DNA of 64,000 nucleotides from an uncultured Lachnospiraceae bacterium (GCA_910586725.1 CAJUJL010000003.1:1-64000); one strand, 5' to 3'; numbered from the stretch's first letter, positions 42,434 through 51,541 are shown. Notes: generated by a model from the letters alone, not told the origin. Made by a program: numbers and translations.

Positions 42434-43234
42434 ATGATGGATAAAATATATGATGTTAAAAACGCGATAACAGATATATTTTATGGATTATGGGCAAATA
42501 TGCTTTCATGGAAAGTTTATCAGAGGGCAATGCTGGTGTTGTTCCTTGCAACGGTGATTTTTGGCATTCTTTTGCTTGTAACAATGAGATTACTTGGAAA
42601 ACTGTTGAAAACAATAGGCAAAAGAGCAATAGAAGGAATATTTTTATTATGGCAGAGCTTTTTTCTTTTTGGCAGCAATAAAGAAGAACAATCCAAAAAG
42701 ATTCAAAACGTCAATCGGATTACCGAAAAATTTTCTCTATTTACGGATAAAGTTGAGCATTTTGGCGACAGGCTCACAAGGTTTCGGATTGGAAAAATAA
42801 AATATTATCTGATTTTTTATTTCGTGTGTATTTTTTTGATCGGGCTGCCGGATATGTTAAGCGGATTTGTAAATGAAAAATATTCTCATATTTTTTCTTT
42901 TGGACAGACAATCTATTGTAATTGGGAAAGCGGGATCAATCAGAAGGCCGAAGCATATGAACCGATCATAGAGAAAAGAGAAGAACCGGAAAACACTGAA
43001 ACGGAAGAAAGCGCTGCCTCCCAACAGGACGGCGTATGGCTGCGGCTTTCCGGCGCCGGAATTGAAGGCACAAATATCCGCTCTGGGCCGGGTGTGGAAT
43101 ACGACAGCATTGGTATGCTGTCGGGTGAAGTGCGTATGCTCTATGTCAATGAACAGGGGAAATGGTGCTGCGTAGAGTTAGAAGACGGCACGCAGGGATG
43201 GATTAACAGTAAGCTTCTGGAACGGATCGAATAA
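42434..43234 (+). CDS. Two-helix membrane protein with a C-terminal SH3 domain
   Basis: 266 residues from ATG 42434 after GAGGGATGAG. Helix one is near residues 32-54 (AMLVLFLATVIFGILLLVTM), helix two near 120-140 (YYLIFYFVCIFLIGLPDML). Between them lies a charged coiled-coil-like segment. After an acidic linker (EKREEPENTETEESAAS) comes a bacterial SH3 domain (GTNIRSGPGVEYDSIG to QGWINSKLLERI), a fold that often binds peptidoglycan. With two helices, both ends lie on the same side of the membrane, so the SH3 is outside only if the N-terminus is as well. It closes the TIR cassette. Confidence 0.8.
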   Translation: MMDKIYDVKNAITDIFYGLWANMLSWKVYQRAMLVLFLATVIFGILLLVTMRLLGKLLKTIGKRAIEGIFLLWQSFFLFGSNKEEQSKKIQNVNRITEKFSLFTDKVEHFGDRLTRFRIGKIKYYLIFYFVCIFLIGLPDMLSGFVNEKYSHIFSFGQTIYCNWESGINQKAEAYEPIIEKREEPENTETEESAASQQDGVWLRLSGAGIEGTNIRSGPGVEYDSIGMLSGEVRMLYVNEQGKWCCVELEDGTQGWINSKLLERIE

Positions 43235-43318
43235 GTTTTGGAACGTTAGAAAATAGTATCGAAATACAGGGAGGTAACATAAAATAACAGTACGGGAATG
43301 CCATAATTTGTCTATTTC

Positions 43319-43347
43319 TTGACACAATGCCAAAATTGTAATATTGT
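43319..43347 (+). promoter_or_regulatory. sigma-A promoter of the second hybrid kinase operon
   Basis: A perfect TTGACA (43319-43324), a 17-bp spacer and TATTGT (43342-43347). Transcription would begin about 100 nt before the kinase. Confidence 0.7.
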
Positions 43348-43353
43348 ATTTTT

Positions 43354-43455
43354 AGTATGAATTATCCCACGGTGTATCCGGTGGCTGATTCAATGCAAAA
43401 ATCAACGGAAGGCTCTGCTTACGGCTGAAAAGCCTCATGCGGGCGGAAAGGTAAT
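43354..43455 (+). other. Leader able to fold into several hairpins, unidentified
   Basis: The roughly 100-nt leader contains CCAC...GTGG, TGATT...AATCA and AGGCT...AGCCT pairings in series before the kinase ribosome site. It matches no riboswitch class I can recognise. Confidence 0.3.
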
Positions 43456-46308
43456 ATGGTAAATTTAGTCATTCTATTGGAGTGTTTTGGCATATGCCTG
43501 ACTGTTATTGCGTTGTTCCTCCTGTTGAATGGAGAAGGAGCCAAAGAACAGAAGCTTCTGATTCTTATTATGTGCGGTTCTTTGGTTCAGAACGTAGGTT
43601 ATTTGCTGGAATTGATTGCGCCTACTATGGAGTCAGCCATGACAGCGGTCAAGGTGGAGAATGTTGGTTCCGCTTTTGTGCCGTTGTGTTATTGCTGGTT
43701 TATTTACATCTATTGCTATAAAACTCCGCCGAAAATCTTTTTAAGAATTCTTACCGCGGTCAGTTTCTTTGCGCTGCCTTCGGTATTTTTTAACTGGCAT
43801 GGTTTGTTCTACCAGGAAGTTCAGTGGGTGGCGGATCCGGGTGGATTTTATCATGTCAATATCACATATGGGCCCCTGTATGTGTTTTTTTTGTTCAGCC
43901 GTATCATCATCCCTTATACGCTGTGCATCTACACATTGGTAAGCGCGATTCATGAGCGTTCGGACCGACAGGTGAACCGCCAGTATTGGACGATTCTTGG
44001 GATTTCCACTTTGCCGGTCGTTATGCTGGTCGCTTATGTCTGTAAATTAGTGAAGATATTTGATTTTACTCCGGTTACGCTGATGATTTCCATGGCTATG
44101 GTCGTTATCGTCGTCTGGAGCCGCCGTAATTACGATTTTCGTCATCTTGCGGCAGAGAAAGTTCTGGAGAGTCTGGGAGACGGCGTAATCGTATTGGATG
44201 ACCATGATCGTCTGGTCAGCTACAACAGGGCTGCGGCAAATATTTTTACCGGCTTGCCGGCTCATAAGCTGGGAGAAAATATCCGGGTAGTTGAGGACTT
44301 TCGCGAGGAAATGATCCACGAGGATATTTCCCAGAGTTTTTCGATCCACGAACGGCATTACAAAAGCCATACCAAGCATATTATAGGTGAGAACGGTAAG
44401 ATACAGGGCTGCGTTATTTTAATTCTGGATTTGACGGACATTAACGCCTATATCAATGAAATCAAGCGTGTGCGGTGCGAGGCGGAAAAAGCCAGCATTG
44501 CTAAAAGTGAGTTTCTGGCCAATATGTCTCATGAAATACGGACTCCGATGAACGCTATTATCGGATTAAATGATATTATTATGGAGGAATGCGAAGATTC
44601 CGGGATCTATGAACATGCCAAGGATGTACAGTCTGCTGCGAAAAGTCTGCTGGCGATTATCAATGATATTTTGGATTTGTCTAAGGTTGAGGCGGGCAAA
44701 ATGGAATTAGTGTATGTGGATTATTACATAAAAGCGATGGCGGATGAGATTATAGCAATGATGGATATGGCGGCTTCACAGCGTGGACTGATCCTGAAAT
44801 ATGAGTGCGATAAAGCGATTCCCTGCAGATACAGCGGGGATGACGGCAGAATCAAACAGATTTTGATCAACATTTTAAGTAATGCGATTAAATTTACGAC
44901 AGAAGGATACGTGCGCGTATGGATTACCGGGAAACCGGGGAAGAACGCGGATGAGGAGATACTTGTTTTCCGTGTGGAGGATACCGGCTGCGGCATTCGT
45001 AAAGAAGATCTTGGTAAGATTTTTGAAGATTTTCGCCAGGTGGATTCCAAGCGGAATCGGAGCGCGGAGGGGACCGGACTAGGGCTTGCGATTGTGAAAC
45101 ATCTGGTGGAACTGATGCAGGGCGCAATCGAGGTGGAAAGCGTCTACGGTAAGGGGACGGTAGTTTCGATTCAGATTCCCCAGAAGATCGTAGATCAGCG
45201 TCCGGTTTCAATGATGCGGGAGTTGCCAGGGAAAGAGCAAAGAAATGCAGGCAGTTTTCGGGCGCCGGGAATCAAAGCGCTTATTGTCGATGATAATGTG
45301 ACAAACCGTAAGGTGGCAAGAGGTTTTTTGAAGAATTATGCCTTTGAACTATCCGAGGCGGAAAGCGGGCCGGAGGCTGTGGATCTGGTGCGTCTTAACC
45401 GGTATGATATTATTTTTATGGACCATATGATGCCTGGCATGGACGGTATAGAGGCCGCGGAGATTATCCGCAGGGACTGTGGGGAAAACGGAAAGGCTCC
45501 CGTAATGGTTGCATTGACCGCCAACGCCATGCAGGGGATGCGGGAACACTTTCTAAAGTGCGGTTTTCAGGATTTTATTGCAAAACCGCTCGACAGAAAA
45601 GAGTTAAACGATCTTTTGCTGCGCTGGGTGCCGGAAGAACAAAGACAGACGGCAGAAGCGGCAGAGGAATCCGGATTGCTGGACGCGGCGGCATTTCCGA
45701 TTGAAGGGATAGATATAGATGCTGCGAACCGGTATTACTCCGGAGATGAAGCAGGTTTTGTGGAGCTGCTGGAGATTTATTGCATGGACGGCAAACGTAA
45801 GAGAGAGCTTTTGTATGAGGTTGTGGAATCGGATATTTCACGCTATCAGATAGAAGTGCACGGGCTAAAGAGCGCGTCTGCAAATATCGGAGCCATGGAT
45901 GTTTCCGCCATGGCCCGCGCACAGGAACAGGCGGCCATACAGGGTGACAGGGAGTCGATTGCAAGGGACTTTCCATTACTTTTGGGAGAATATGAGACGC
46001 TTTTGGAGCATATTGAACAGTTTTTGAAACGACGCAGACAAAAGAATCATGCAGAAGAAAAGCTTCCCTGCATGACGATACTGGAGATCAGAGAAAAGAC
46101 AGGGGATGCACTGGAAGAACTAAAGCATTTTCGATCCCGGCAGTGTGCGGAAAAAGTAGATGCAATGCTGCTTCATGATCTGCCAAAGGAGACGGAAAAA
46201 ATCCTTTTGCAGATACAGGAACAGCTGCGATTATATGAAGATGACAATGCGGAAGATTTGTTGAGTCAATTACTGAAAATGCTTGAAAAGGAGGAGGAAC
46301 GCGAATGA
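43456..46308 (+). CDS. Membrane hybrid histidine kinase: 7TM sensor, PAS-like, HisKA, HATPase, REC, HPt
   Basis: 950 residues. Seven hydrophobic helices occupy residues ~1-225 (a 7TM histidine-kinase N-terminal module). A PAS-like segment (VLESLGDGVIVLDDHDRLVSYN) follows, then HisKA with His359 in NMSHEIRTPMNA, ATPase motifs DTGCGI and GTGLGLAI, REC with Asp656 in FMDHMMPGMDG and HPt with His802 in EVHGLKSAS. From HisKA onwards it closely resembles the PocR kinase at 8.9 kb, so the transmitter modules probably share a recent ancestor while the sensors differ. Its 3' end overlaps the regulator start (ATGA). Confidence 0.92.
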   Translation: MVNLVILLECFGICLTVIALFLLLNGEGAKEQKLLILIMCGSLVQNVGYLLELIAPTMESAMTAVKVENVGSAFVPLCYCWFIYIYCYKTPPKIFLRILTAVSFFALPSVFFNWHGLFYQEVQWVADPGGFYHVNITYGPLYVFFLFSRIIIPYTLCIYTLVSAIHERSDRQVNRQYWTILGISTLPVVMLVAYVCKLVKIFDFTPVTLMISMAMVVIVVWSRRNYDFRHLAAEKVLESLGDGVIVLDDHDRLVSYNRAAANIFTGLPAHKLGENIRVVEDFREEMIHEDISQSFSIHERHYKSHTKHIIGENGKIQGCVILILDLTDINAYINEIKRVRCEAEKASIAKSEFLANMSHEIRTPMNAIIGLNDIIMEECEDSGIYEHAKDVQSAAKSLLAIINDILDLSKVEAGKMELVYVDYYIKAMADEIIAMMDMAASQRGLILKYECDKAIPCRYSGDDGRIKQILINILSNAIKFTTEGYVRVWITGKPGKNADEEILVFRVEDTGCGIRKEDLGKIFEDFRQVDSKRNRSAEGTGLGLAIVKHLVELMQGAIEVESVYGKGTVVSIQIPQKIVDQRPVSMMRELPGKEQRNAGSFRAPGIKALIVDDNVTNRKVARGFLKNYAFELSEAESGPEAVDLVRLNRYDIIFMDHMMPGMDGIEAAEIIRRDCGENGKAPVMVALTANAMQGMREHFLKCGFQDFIAKPLDRKELNDLLLRWVPEEQRQTAEAAEESGLLDAAAFPIEGIDIDAANRYYSGDEAGFVELLEIYCMDGKRKRELLYEVVESDISRYQIEVHGLKSASANIGAMDVSAMARAQEQAAIQGDRESIARDFPLLLGEYETLLEHIEQFLKRRRQKNHAEEKLPCMTILEIREKTGDALEELKHFRSRQCAEKVDAMLLHDLPKETEKILLQIQEQLRLYEDDNAEDLLSQLLKMLEKEEERE

Positions 46309-46721
46309 GTCAAACAGGAGAAAAGGACTCGAAAAAGCGAATTTTAGCTGTGGATGATACAGCGATTGTATTAGCGCGAATTTCGAATACCCTGCGGGAT
46401 GAGTATGATGTAATTACCGCGAATTCCGGAGTGCGTGCCTTGAAATATCTGGAGCAGGAAAAGCCGGATCTGATCCTGCTGGATATTCAGATGTCACAGA
46501 AAGACGGTATTGAGACGCTTCGGGAGATTCGTGCGATGAAGGATCGGTGGGATATACCGGTGATTATGCTTACGGGCATGGAAGAGAAGGATTTTGTTCT
46601 GGCGAGCGCCAAGCTGGGAATACGTGATTACATACTGAAACCATTTGGTTCGGAAGAGCTCTTAAAAAGAATCCGCCGTGTTTTTGAGCAGGAAGAGCAG
46701 AGTTTCGTTGGACTATGGTAA
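46305..46721 (+). CDS. Single-domain (REC-only) response regulator
   Basis: 138 residues, almost all receiver: AVDDTAIVLARISNTL, phospho-acceptor Asp60 in LILLDIQMSQKDG, LTGMEEKDF and YILKPFGSEELL. No output domain, so it would act by protein contact or as a phosphate shuttle. It starts inside the end of the hybrid kinase gene (4-base overlap), which implies coupled synthesis. It parallels the regulator that accompanies the PocR kinase. Confidence 0.93.
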   Translation: MSQTGEKDSKKRILAVDDTAIVLARISNTLRDEYDVITANSGVRALKYLEQEKPDLILLDIQMSQKDGIETLREIRAMKDRWDIPVIMLTGMEEKDFVLASAKLGIRDYILKPFGSEELLKRIRRVFEQEEQSFVGLW

Positions 46722-46727
46722 ATCAGA

Positions 46728-46761
46728 GGAAGATCGGGAGAAATCCCTTTCTTCCTTTTTT
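46728..46761 (+). terminator. Terminator after the second two-component operon
   Basis: GGAAGA..GGGA, a GAAA tetraloop, TCCC..TCTTCC, then six Ts (46756-46761). Confidence 0.8.
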
Positions 46762-46884
46762 CTTCTTTTGAACTGAAATGGAGTTTATCCAAAATGAGAT
46801 TGATTTGCGGCAGGACAGGGAATCTGGCAATTAATACCGCTTGAATGGCAGATTATTTTATGAGATAATTCCTCCGAAATAAAG

Positions 46885-46913
46885 TAGACAAAATATTAAA
46901 AAATTGTTAAAAT
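46885..46913 (+). promoter_or_regulatory. sigma-A promoter of the OPT transporter gene
   Basis: TAGACA (46885-46890), a 17-bp spacer and TAAAAT (46908-46913), 30 bp before the start codon. Confidence 0.6.
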
Positions 46914-46943
46914 ATTCTAAAAAAATAAAAGGAGAAAATACAA

Positions 46944-48884
46944 ATGAACGAGAAGAATGAGTTCAAACCTTTTGTTCCTGCCAGCAAGACACTGCCGGAA
47001 TTTACGGCGACTTCCATTATTCTTGGAGTGGTTCTGGCGGTTGTGTTTGGCGGGGCAAACGCATACCTGGGCCTTCGTGTGGGTATGACGGTATCGGCGT
47101 CGATTCCGGCGGCGGTGATTTCTATGGGAATTATCCGGAAAGTGTTGAAAAAAGATTCTATTCTTGAGAATAATATGGTGCAGACGATTGGTTCTGCCGG
47201 AGAATCTGTTGCAGCGGGCGCAATCTTTACCCTTCCGGCGTTATTTTTATGGGCGTCAGAATGGGGGACAGCCTCTCCTTCGCTGATTGAAATTGCAGCG
47301 ATTTCGTTTATCGGAGGAGCGCTTGGAATTTTGTTTATGGTACCGCTTCGGAAAGCGTTGATTGTACAGGAGCACGGAACGCTGCCTTATCCGGAGGGAC
47401 AGGCGTGCGCGGAGGTATTGGTAGCGGGAGAAGAAGGCGGAGCAAAGGCGTCGACCGTATTTGCCGGACTTGGAATCGCAGCGGCATATAAATTTATTGC
47501 GGATGGGCTAAAGGCGTTTCCAAGCGAAGTGCATTATGAAATCCCGGCTTACAAAGGATCGGGCGTCGGTATGGATGTGCTTCCGGCGCTTCTTGGCGTC
47601 GGTTATATCTGCGGACCCAAAATTTCTTCGTACTTATTCTGCGGCGGCGTTATGGGATGGTTTGTATTGATGCCGTTGATTGTTTTGTTCGGCTCGAATA
47701 TGGTTTTATTTCCGGCCAGTGTCAGCATAGCCGAGCTGTATGCGGAGAAGGGGTCTTATGCGATCTGGACGAATTACATCAAATACGTAGGCGCCGGAGC
47801 GGTAGCATGCGGCGGCGTATTGAGTCTGATCAAATCTTTGCCGTTGATTATCAAGACATTCCGTGAAGCGTTAAAGGGATTTGGAAAAGGGCAGGTGACG
47901 GACGAGCGCACTAATCAGGATTTGAATATAAAAGTAATTTTGATTGGAGTTGTCGTACTTACGCTTTCCATATGGATCATTCCGGTCATCCCGATTAATC
48001 TGTTCGGCGCGTTTTTGATTGTAATTTTTGGTTTCTTTTTTGCAACGGTTTCATCCAGAATGGTAGGTCTGGTAGGAAGCAGTAATAATCCGGTTTCCGG
48101 TATGACGATTGCAACGCTTTTGGTATCTTCCATGGCTTTAAAAGCAACCGGAATGGTTGGACAGGCCGGTATGACGGCTGCCATTGCGATTGGCGGCGTG
48201 ATCTGTATTATCGCGGCGATTGCCGGAGATACGTCACAGGATTTAAAAACAGGTTATATTTTGGGCGCAACGCCAAAGAAGCAGCAGATCGGTGAGATTG
48301 TCGGCGTTGTGGCTTCCGCGATCGCAATCGGCGGTGTGTTGTATCTGCTGGATCTTGCATGGGGCTATGGTTCTGCGGATCTTCCGGCTCCACAGGCGAC
48401 GCTGATGAAAATGATTGTAGAAGGCGTTATGGGAGGCAATCTGCCCTGGACGCTTGTCGGAATTGGCGCATTTATTGCAATTATTGTAGAGATTTTGGGA
48501 ATTCCGGTGCTTCCGTTTGCAATTGGACTGTATCTTCCGATACATTTAAGCACGCCGATGATGGTCGGAGGAATTGTCAAATGGCTGGTAGATAAGAAAA
48601 AGAACATCAGCCAGAAGGAGAAGAAAGATGCGGATGCAAACGGTGTGCTGTATTGTTCCGGATTGATTGCGGGAGAAGGCCTGGTAGGCATTTTCCTTGC
48701 AGTTCTGGCGGTTATACCGGTAGGAGAGGATGGCAATGTGGGATCCGTAATCGGAGAGTTTTTGTCGAATAGGATTCCGGCTCTTGCAGATGCGCAGATT
48801 GGAAATATCGTCGGTCTTTTGGCGTTTGGACTGCTTGTGCTTTCACTTTGGAAGTTCTGCTTCCGTAAAACGAAAAAAGCCTGA
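46944..48884 (+). CDS. OPT-family oligopeptide transporter
   Basis: 646 residues with about fifteen membrane helices and the OPT signatures FTATSIILGVVLAVVFGGAN, GTLPYPEGQACAEVL and AGDTSQDLKTGYILGATPK. These proton-coupled carriers import small peptides or peptide-like compounds. ATG 46944 follows AAAAGGAGAAAATACAA. A PqqD-like gene lies 17 bp downstream and is probably cotranscribed. Confidence 0.93.
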   Translation: MNEKNEFKPFVPASKTLPEFTATSIILGVVLAVVFGGANAYLGLRVGMTVSASIPAAVISMGIIRKVLKKDSILENNMVQTIGSAGESVAAGAIFTLPALFLWASEWGTASPSLIEIAAISFIGGALGILFMVPLRKALIVQEHGTLPYPEGQACAEVLVAGEEGGAKASTVFAGLGIAAAYKFIADGLKAFPSEVHYEIPAYKGSGVGMDVLPALLGVGYICGPKISSYLFCGGVMGWFVLMPLIVLFGSNMVLFPASVSIAELYAEKGSYAIWTNYIKYVGAGAVACGGVLSLIKSLPLIIKTFREALKGFGKGQVTDERTNQDLNIKVILIGVVVLTLSIWIIPVIPINLFGAFLIVIFGFFFATVSSRMVGLVGSSNNPVSGMTIATLLVSSMALKATGMVGQAGMTAAIAIGGVICIIAAIAGDTSQDLKTGYILGATPKKQQIGEIVGVVASAIAIGGVLYLLDLAWGYGSADLPAPQATLMKMIVEGVMGGNLPWTLVGIGAFIAIIVEILGIPVLPFAIGLYLPIHLSTPMMVGGIVKWLVDKKKNISQKEKKDADANGVLYCSGLIAGEGLVGIFLAVLAVIPVGEDGNVGSVIGEFLSNRIPALADAQIGNIVGLLAFGLLVLSLWKFCFRKTKKA

Positions 48885-48901
48885 AGGCAGAAGGGGATTT
48901 T

Positions 48902-49249
48902 GTGATTAATCAAAAAAAGAATTTTATGGATTATATTCCCGTTTGTAATCCGGTGAACAGCTGGGATGTGAACAAGAAGGACATGGTTGTTGTTCATGTG
49001 GTAAATCGGGGATTTTATAACTGGATTGCACAAAAGATATTTAAAAGGCCAAAGGTCAGTCATATTGTACTGGATGAATATGGCAGCTTTGTATGGCAGA
49101 AGATGGACGGAAAGAGAACGGTATTCGACATTTCCAAACTGGTGTCGGAGCATTTTGGGAAAGATGCGGAACCGGTTGTGGAACGGCTGGTAACATATGT
49201 TCAGATACTCTATCAGAATAAATTTATAGGTTATGTGAAGCAAAAATAA
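48902..49249 (+). CDS. PqqD-like (RRE-fold) small protein paired with the OPT transporter
   Basis: 115 residues from GTG 48902. The C-terminal 70 residues have the PqqD pattern: VSHIVLDEYGSFVWQKMDGKRTVFDISKLVSEHF then a helical end. PqqD folds are peptide-recognition elements of RiPP biosynthesis, yet no radical SAM maturase or precursor peptide is visible here. Its link to a peptide importer suggests peptide recognition, but that is inference. Confidence 0.8.
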   Translation: MINQKKNFMDYIPVCNPVNSWDVNKKDMVVVHVVNRGFYNWIAQKIFKRPKVSHIVLDEYGSFVWQKMDGKRTVFDISKLVSEHFGKDAEPVVERLVTYVQILYQNKFIGYVKQK

Positions 49250-49264
49250 ATACAGATATTTTAT

Positions 49265-49292
49265 GGAGACAGGATTTTTCCTGTCTCTATTT
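49265..49292 (+). terminator. Hairpin after the PqqD-like gene
   Basis: GGAGACAGGA, a T-rich loop, then CCTGTCTCT and TATTT. The stem is good; the T-tail is weak. Confidence 0.6.
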
Positions 49293-49314
49293 GCTGGACG
49301 AAGAAAAAGAAAAA

Positions 49315-49323
49315 TGTTATACT
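49315..49323 (+). promoter_or_regulatory. Extended -10 element before the CapA-like gene
   Basis: TGTTATACT: TATACT at 49318-49323 with TG at the extended position, 30 bp before the start. No clear -35. Confidence 0.45.
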
Positions 49324-49353
49324 GTTTATGACGTTACATAAGAGGAGGACTTT

Positions 49354-50811
49354 ATGCGGCAAAAATATACATCTGGTTGTGTCGGCATACTGATTTTGCT
49401 GCTGTGCTTATGCGGGTGCGGAAAAGCGGAGGAACGGGCGGATCGTTTGACGTCAATGTGGAAAGATGAACAAACGGAGACGATTTTGGCAACAGAGGAA
49501 GCGGCGCTTACGTCAGATACAGAAGATATGTTAAAGCAGACGGATTTGGAAGAAATGCGCCAGGCAAAAGAAGCAGAGAAAATGTTTGAAAGCATTTTAG
49601 AATCCTGTACGAAGGAGTTTATCGGTTATCATGTCCTTGACGACATGTTTTTAAGATGGTTTACTATGGAATATGGAACAGAATATATCAGAAAAATAGC
49701 GGACGAAGTGGAGTCGGGCAGACAGGATCCGGACATTTGGCATGAACTGACCGGTAATACGATTCATGTATTGTGGCTGTTATACTGTAAGCAGACAGGG
49801 GTCCAGCAGTACCAGCTGGAAAATGTGCGGTGGCAGACCTGCACATCGCCGGAGAAGACGACGCTTGCTTTTACCGGGGATATTAATTTTGCGGAAGGTT
49901 ATGTTACCACGAGACATATGGATCGTTGCGAAAACGGCATTTATGATTGTTTTTCAGAAGACCTGCTCAAGCGGATGAACGATGCGGACGTCATGATGAT
50001 TAATAACGAGTTTACATACAGTACAAGGGGCGAGGCATTGCCGGGCAAAGCATATACGTTTCGCGCGGATCCGTCAAGGGCGGAACTGCTGCACGTGTTT
50101 GGAACGGACATCGTGAGCCTGGCCAACAACCACGTTTATGATTTTGGTCCGGATGCATTGCTGGATACGATGGATGCATTAAAGAAGGAAGAGATACCCT
50201 ATGTCGGTGCGGGCGCAAATATAGAGGAAGCGTCGAAGCCGTATTATTTTGTCTGCAACGGAAGAAAGATTGCAATAGTGGCGGCGACACAGATCGAGCG
50301 TTCCCTGAACTATACAAAAGAAGCAACGGAACATGAGCCGGGCGTGCTGAAAACGCTGCAGGCGGATAAATTTGTAAAGGTGATTCAGAAAGCCAAAAAG
50401 AACAGCGATATTGTCATTGCGGTTGTACATTGGGGAACGGAAGGAGACAGCCATTACGGCAGGGACCAATACGATTTGGCGCAGGAATTTGTAAAAGCAG
50501 GGGCAGACGCAATTATTGGCGGACATACGCATTGTCTGCAGGGGTTTGATATGATGGAGGGCGTCCCCATTTTATACAGTCTGGGCAATTTCTGGTTTAG
50601 CAGCAGTACTTTGGATACAGGGCTTGCCGAAGTGACGATTGATCAAAACGGTGAACTGACCTTGGGATTTGTTCCCTGCATCCAGAAAAATCTGCGTACG
50701 GATCTGGTGACGGAGGAATCGGAACGGCAGAGAATTTATGATTTTATGCAAAAGCATTCCGCTTCCCATGTTTTGGTAGGAGAAGACGGCATTTTGCGTC
50801 AGGAGAATTGA
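49354..50811 (+). CDS. CapA-family lipoprotein (metallophosphatase-like)
   Basis: 485 residues from ATG 49354 after AGAGGAGGAC. A lipoprotein signal with lipobox Leu19-Cys-Gly-Cys22 is followed by an acidic Thr/Glu linker, about 100 residues of unidentified sequence, then a CapA domain from about residue 169: LAFTGDINFAEGY, INNEFTYST, VSLANNHVYDFG, VVHWGTEGDS and IGGHTHCLQG, the metal-binding motifs of PgsA/CapA enzymes. CapA proteins take part in polyglutamate capsule export, but no pgs genes are nearby, so the substrate is unknown. Anchored outside the cell membrane. Confidence 0.88.
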   Translation: MRQKYTSGCVGILILLLCLCGCGKAEERADRLTSMWKDEQTETILATEEAALTSDTEDMLKQTDLEEMRQAKEAEKMFESILESCTKEFIGYHVLDDMFLRWFTMEYGTEYIRKIADEVESGRQDPDIWHELTGNTIHVLWLLYCKQTGVQQYQLENVRWQTCTSPEKTTLAFTGDINFAEGYVTTRHMDRCENGIYDCFSEDLLKRMNDADVMMINNEFTYSTRGEALPGKAYTFRADPSRAELLHVFGTDIVSLANNHVYDFGPDALLDTMDALKKEEIPYVGAGANIEEASKPYYFVCNGRKIAIVAATQIERSLNYTKEATEHEPGVLKTLQADKFVKVIQKAKKNSDIVIAVVHWGTEGDSHYGRDQYDLAQEFVKAGADAIIGGHTHCLQGFDMMEGVPILYSLGNFWFSSSTLDTGLAEVTIDQNGELTLGFVPCIQKNLRTDLVTEESERQRIYDFMQKHSASHVLVGEDGILRQEN

Positions 50812-50812
50812 T

Positions 50813-51541
50813 ATGAATTTTTACATTCTTACGTTATTTCCGGAAATGGTATCGCAAGCCATGCATACCAGTATTATCGGAAAAGCGGTTGAACGGGGGT
50901 TGCTGCATATTGAAGCGATCAATATCAGAGATTATACCAGAGATAAGCATATGAAAACAGATGATTATCCCTATGGGGGAGGCGCGGGCATGGTGATGCA
51001 GGCACAGCCGGTTTATGATGCGTATTGCGCGGTAAAAGAAAGGATCGGATATACGCCGAGAACGGTTTATTTAACGCCTCAGGGACCCACTTTTACCCAA
51101 AACATGGCAAAAGAGATGGCAATAGAAAAAAACATGGTTTTTCTGTGCGGACATTATGAAGGTGTGGATGAGAGGGTATTGGAAGAAATTGTGACGGATT
51201 ACGTATCAATTGGAGATTACGTATTAACGGGAGGGGAGCTTCCGGCTATGGTCATGGTAGACGCCATTTCCCGTATGGTGCCGGGCGTGCTGACAAATGA
51301 AACATCCGGCATATCGGAATCTTTTGAAGGCGGTCTTTTGGAATATCCTCAATATACCAGGCCCTTTCAATGGAATCAGAAGGAAGCGCCGGGTGTACTG
51401 TTGTCCGGAGACCATCAGAAAATTGAGGAGTGGAGAAGAGAGCAGTCGATTCTTCGCACGCAAAAATACAGGCCGGATTTATTGAAAGAGGCCGATTTGA
51501 CAATTAAAGAAAAAGCTCTTTATCGAATCAGTGATTTGTAA
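50813..51541 (+). CDS. trmD: tRNA (guanine-37-N1)-methyltransferase TrmD
   Basis: 242 residues starting MNFYILTLFPEMV, with DYPYGGGAGMVMQ, FLCGHYEGVDERVLE and the knot motif SIGDYVLTGGELPAMVM characteristic of the SPOUT trefoil knot. It methylates G37 next to the anticodon and prevents frameshifting. It usually sits between rimM and rplS; here it directly follows the CapA-like gene (one base apart) and precedes a fucosidase gene. Confidence 0.97.
   Translation: MNFYILTLFPEMVSQAMHTSIIGKAVERGLLHIEAINIRDYTRDKHMKTDDYPYGGGAGMVMQAQPVYDAYCAVKERIGYTPRTVYLTPQGPTFTQNMAKEMAIEKNMVFLCGHYEGVDERVLEEIVTDYVSIGDYVLTGGELPAMVMVDAISRMVPGVLTNETSGISESFEGGLLEYPQYTRPFQWNQKEAPGVLLSGDHQKIEEWRREQSILRTQKYRPDLLKEADLTIKEKALYRISDL

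Noticed and set aside
43235..43455. A c-di-GMP riboswitch before the second hybrid kinase
   Set aside because: The conserved GEMM sequence elements are absent; only generic hairpins are visible.
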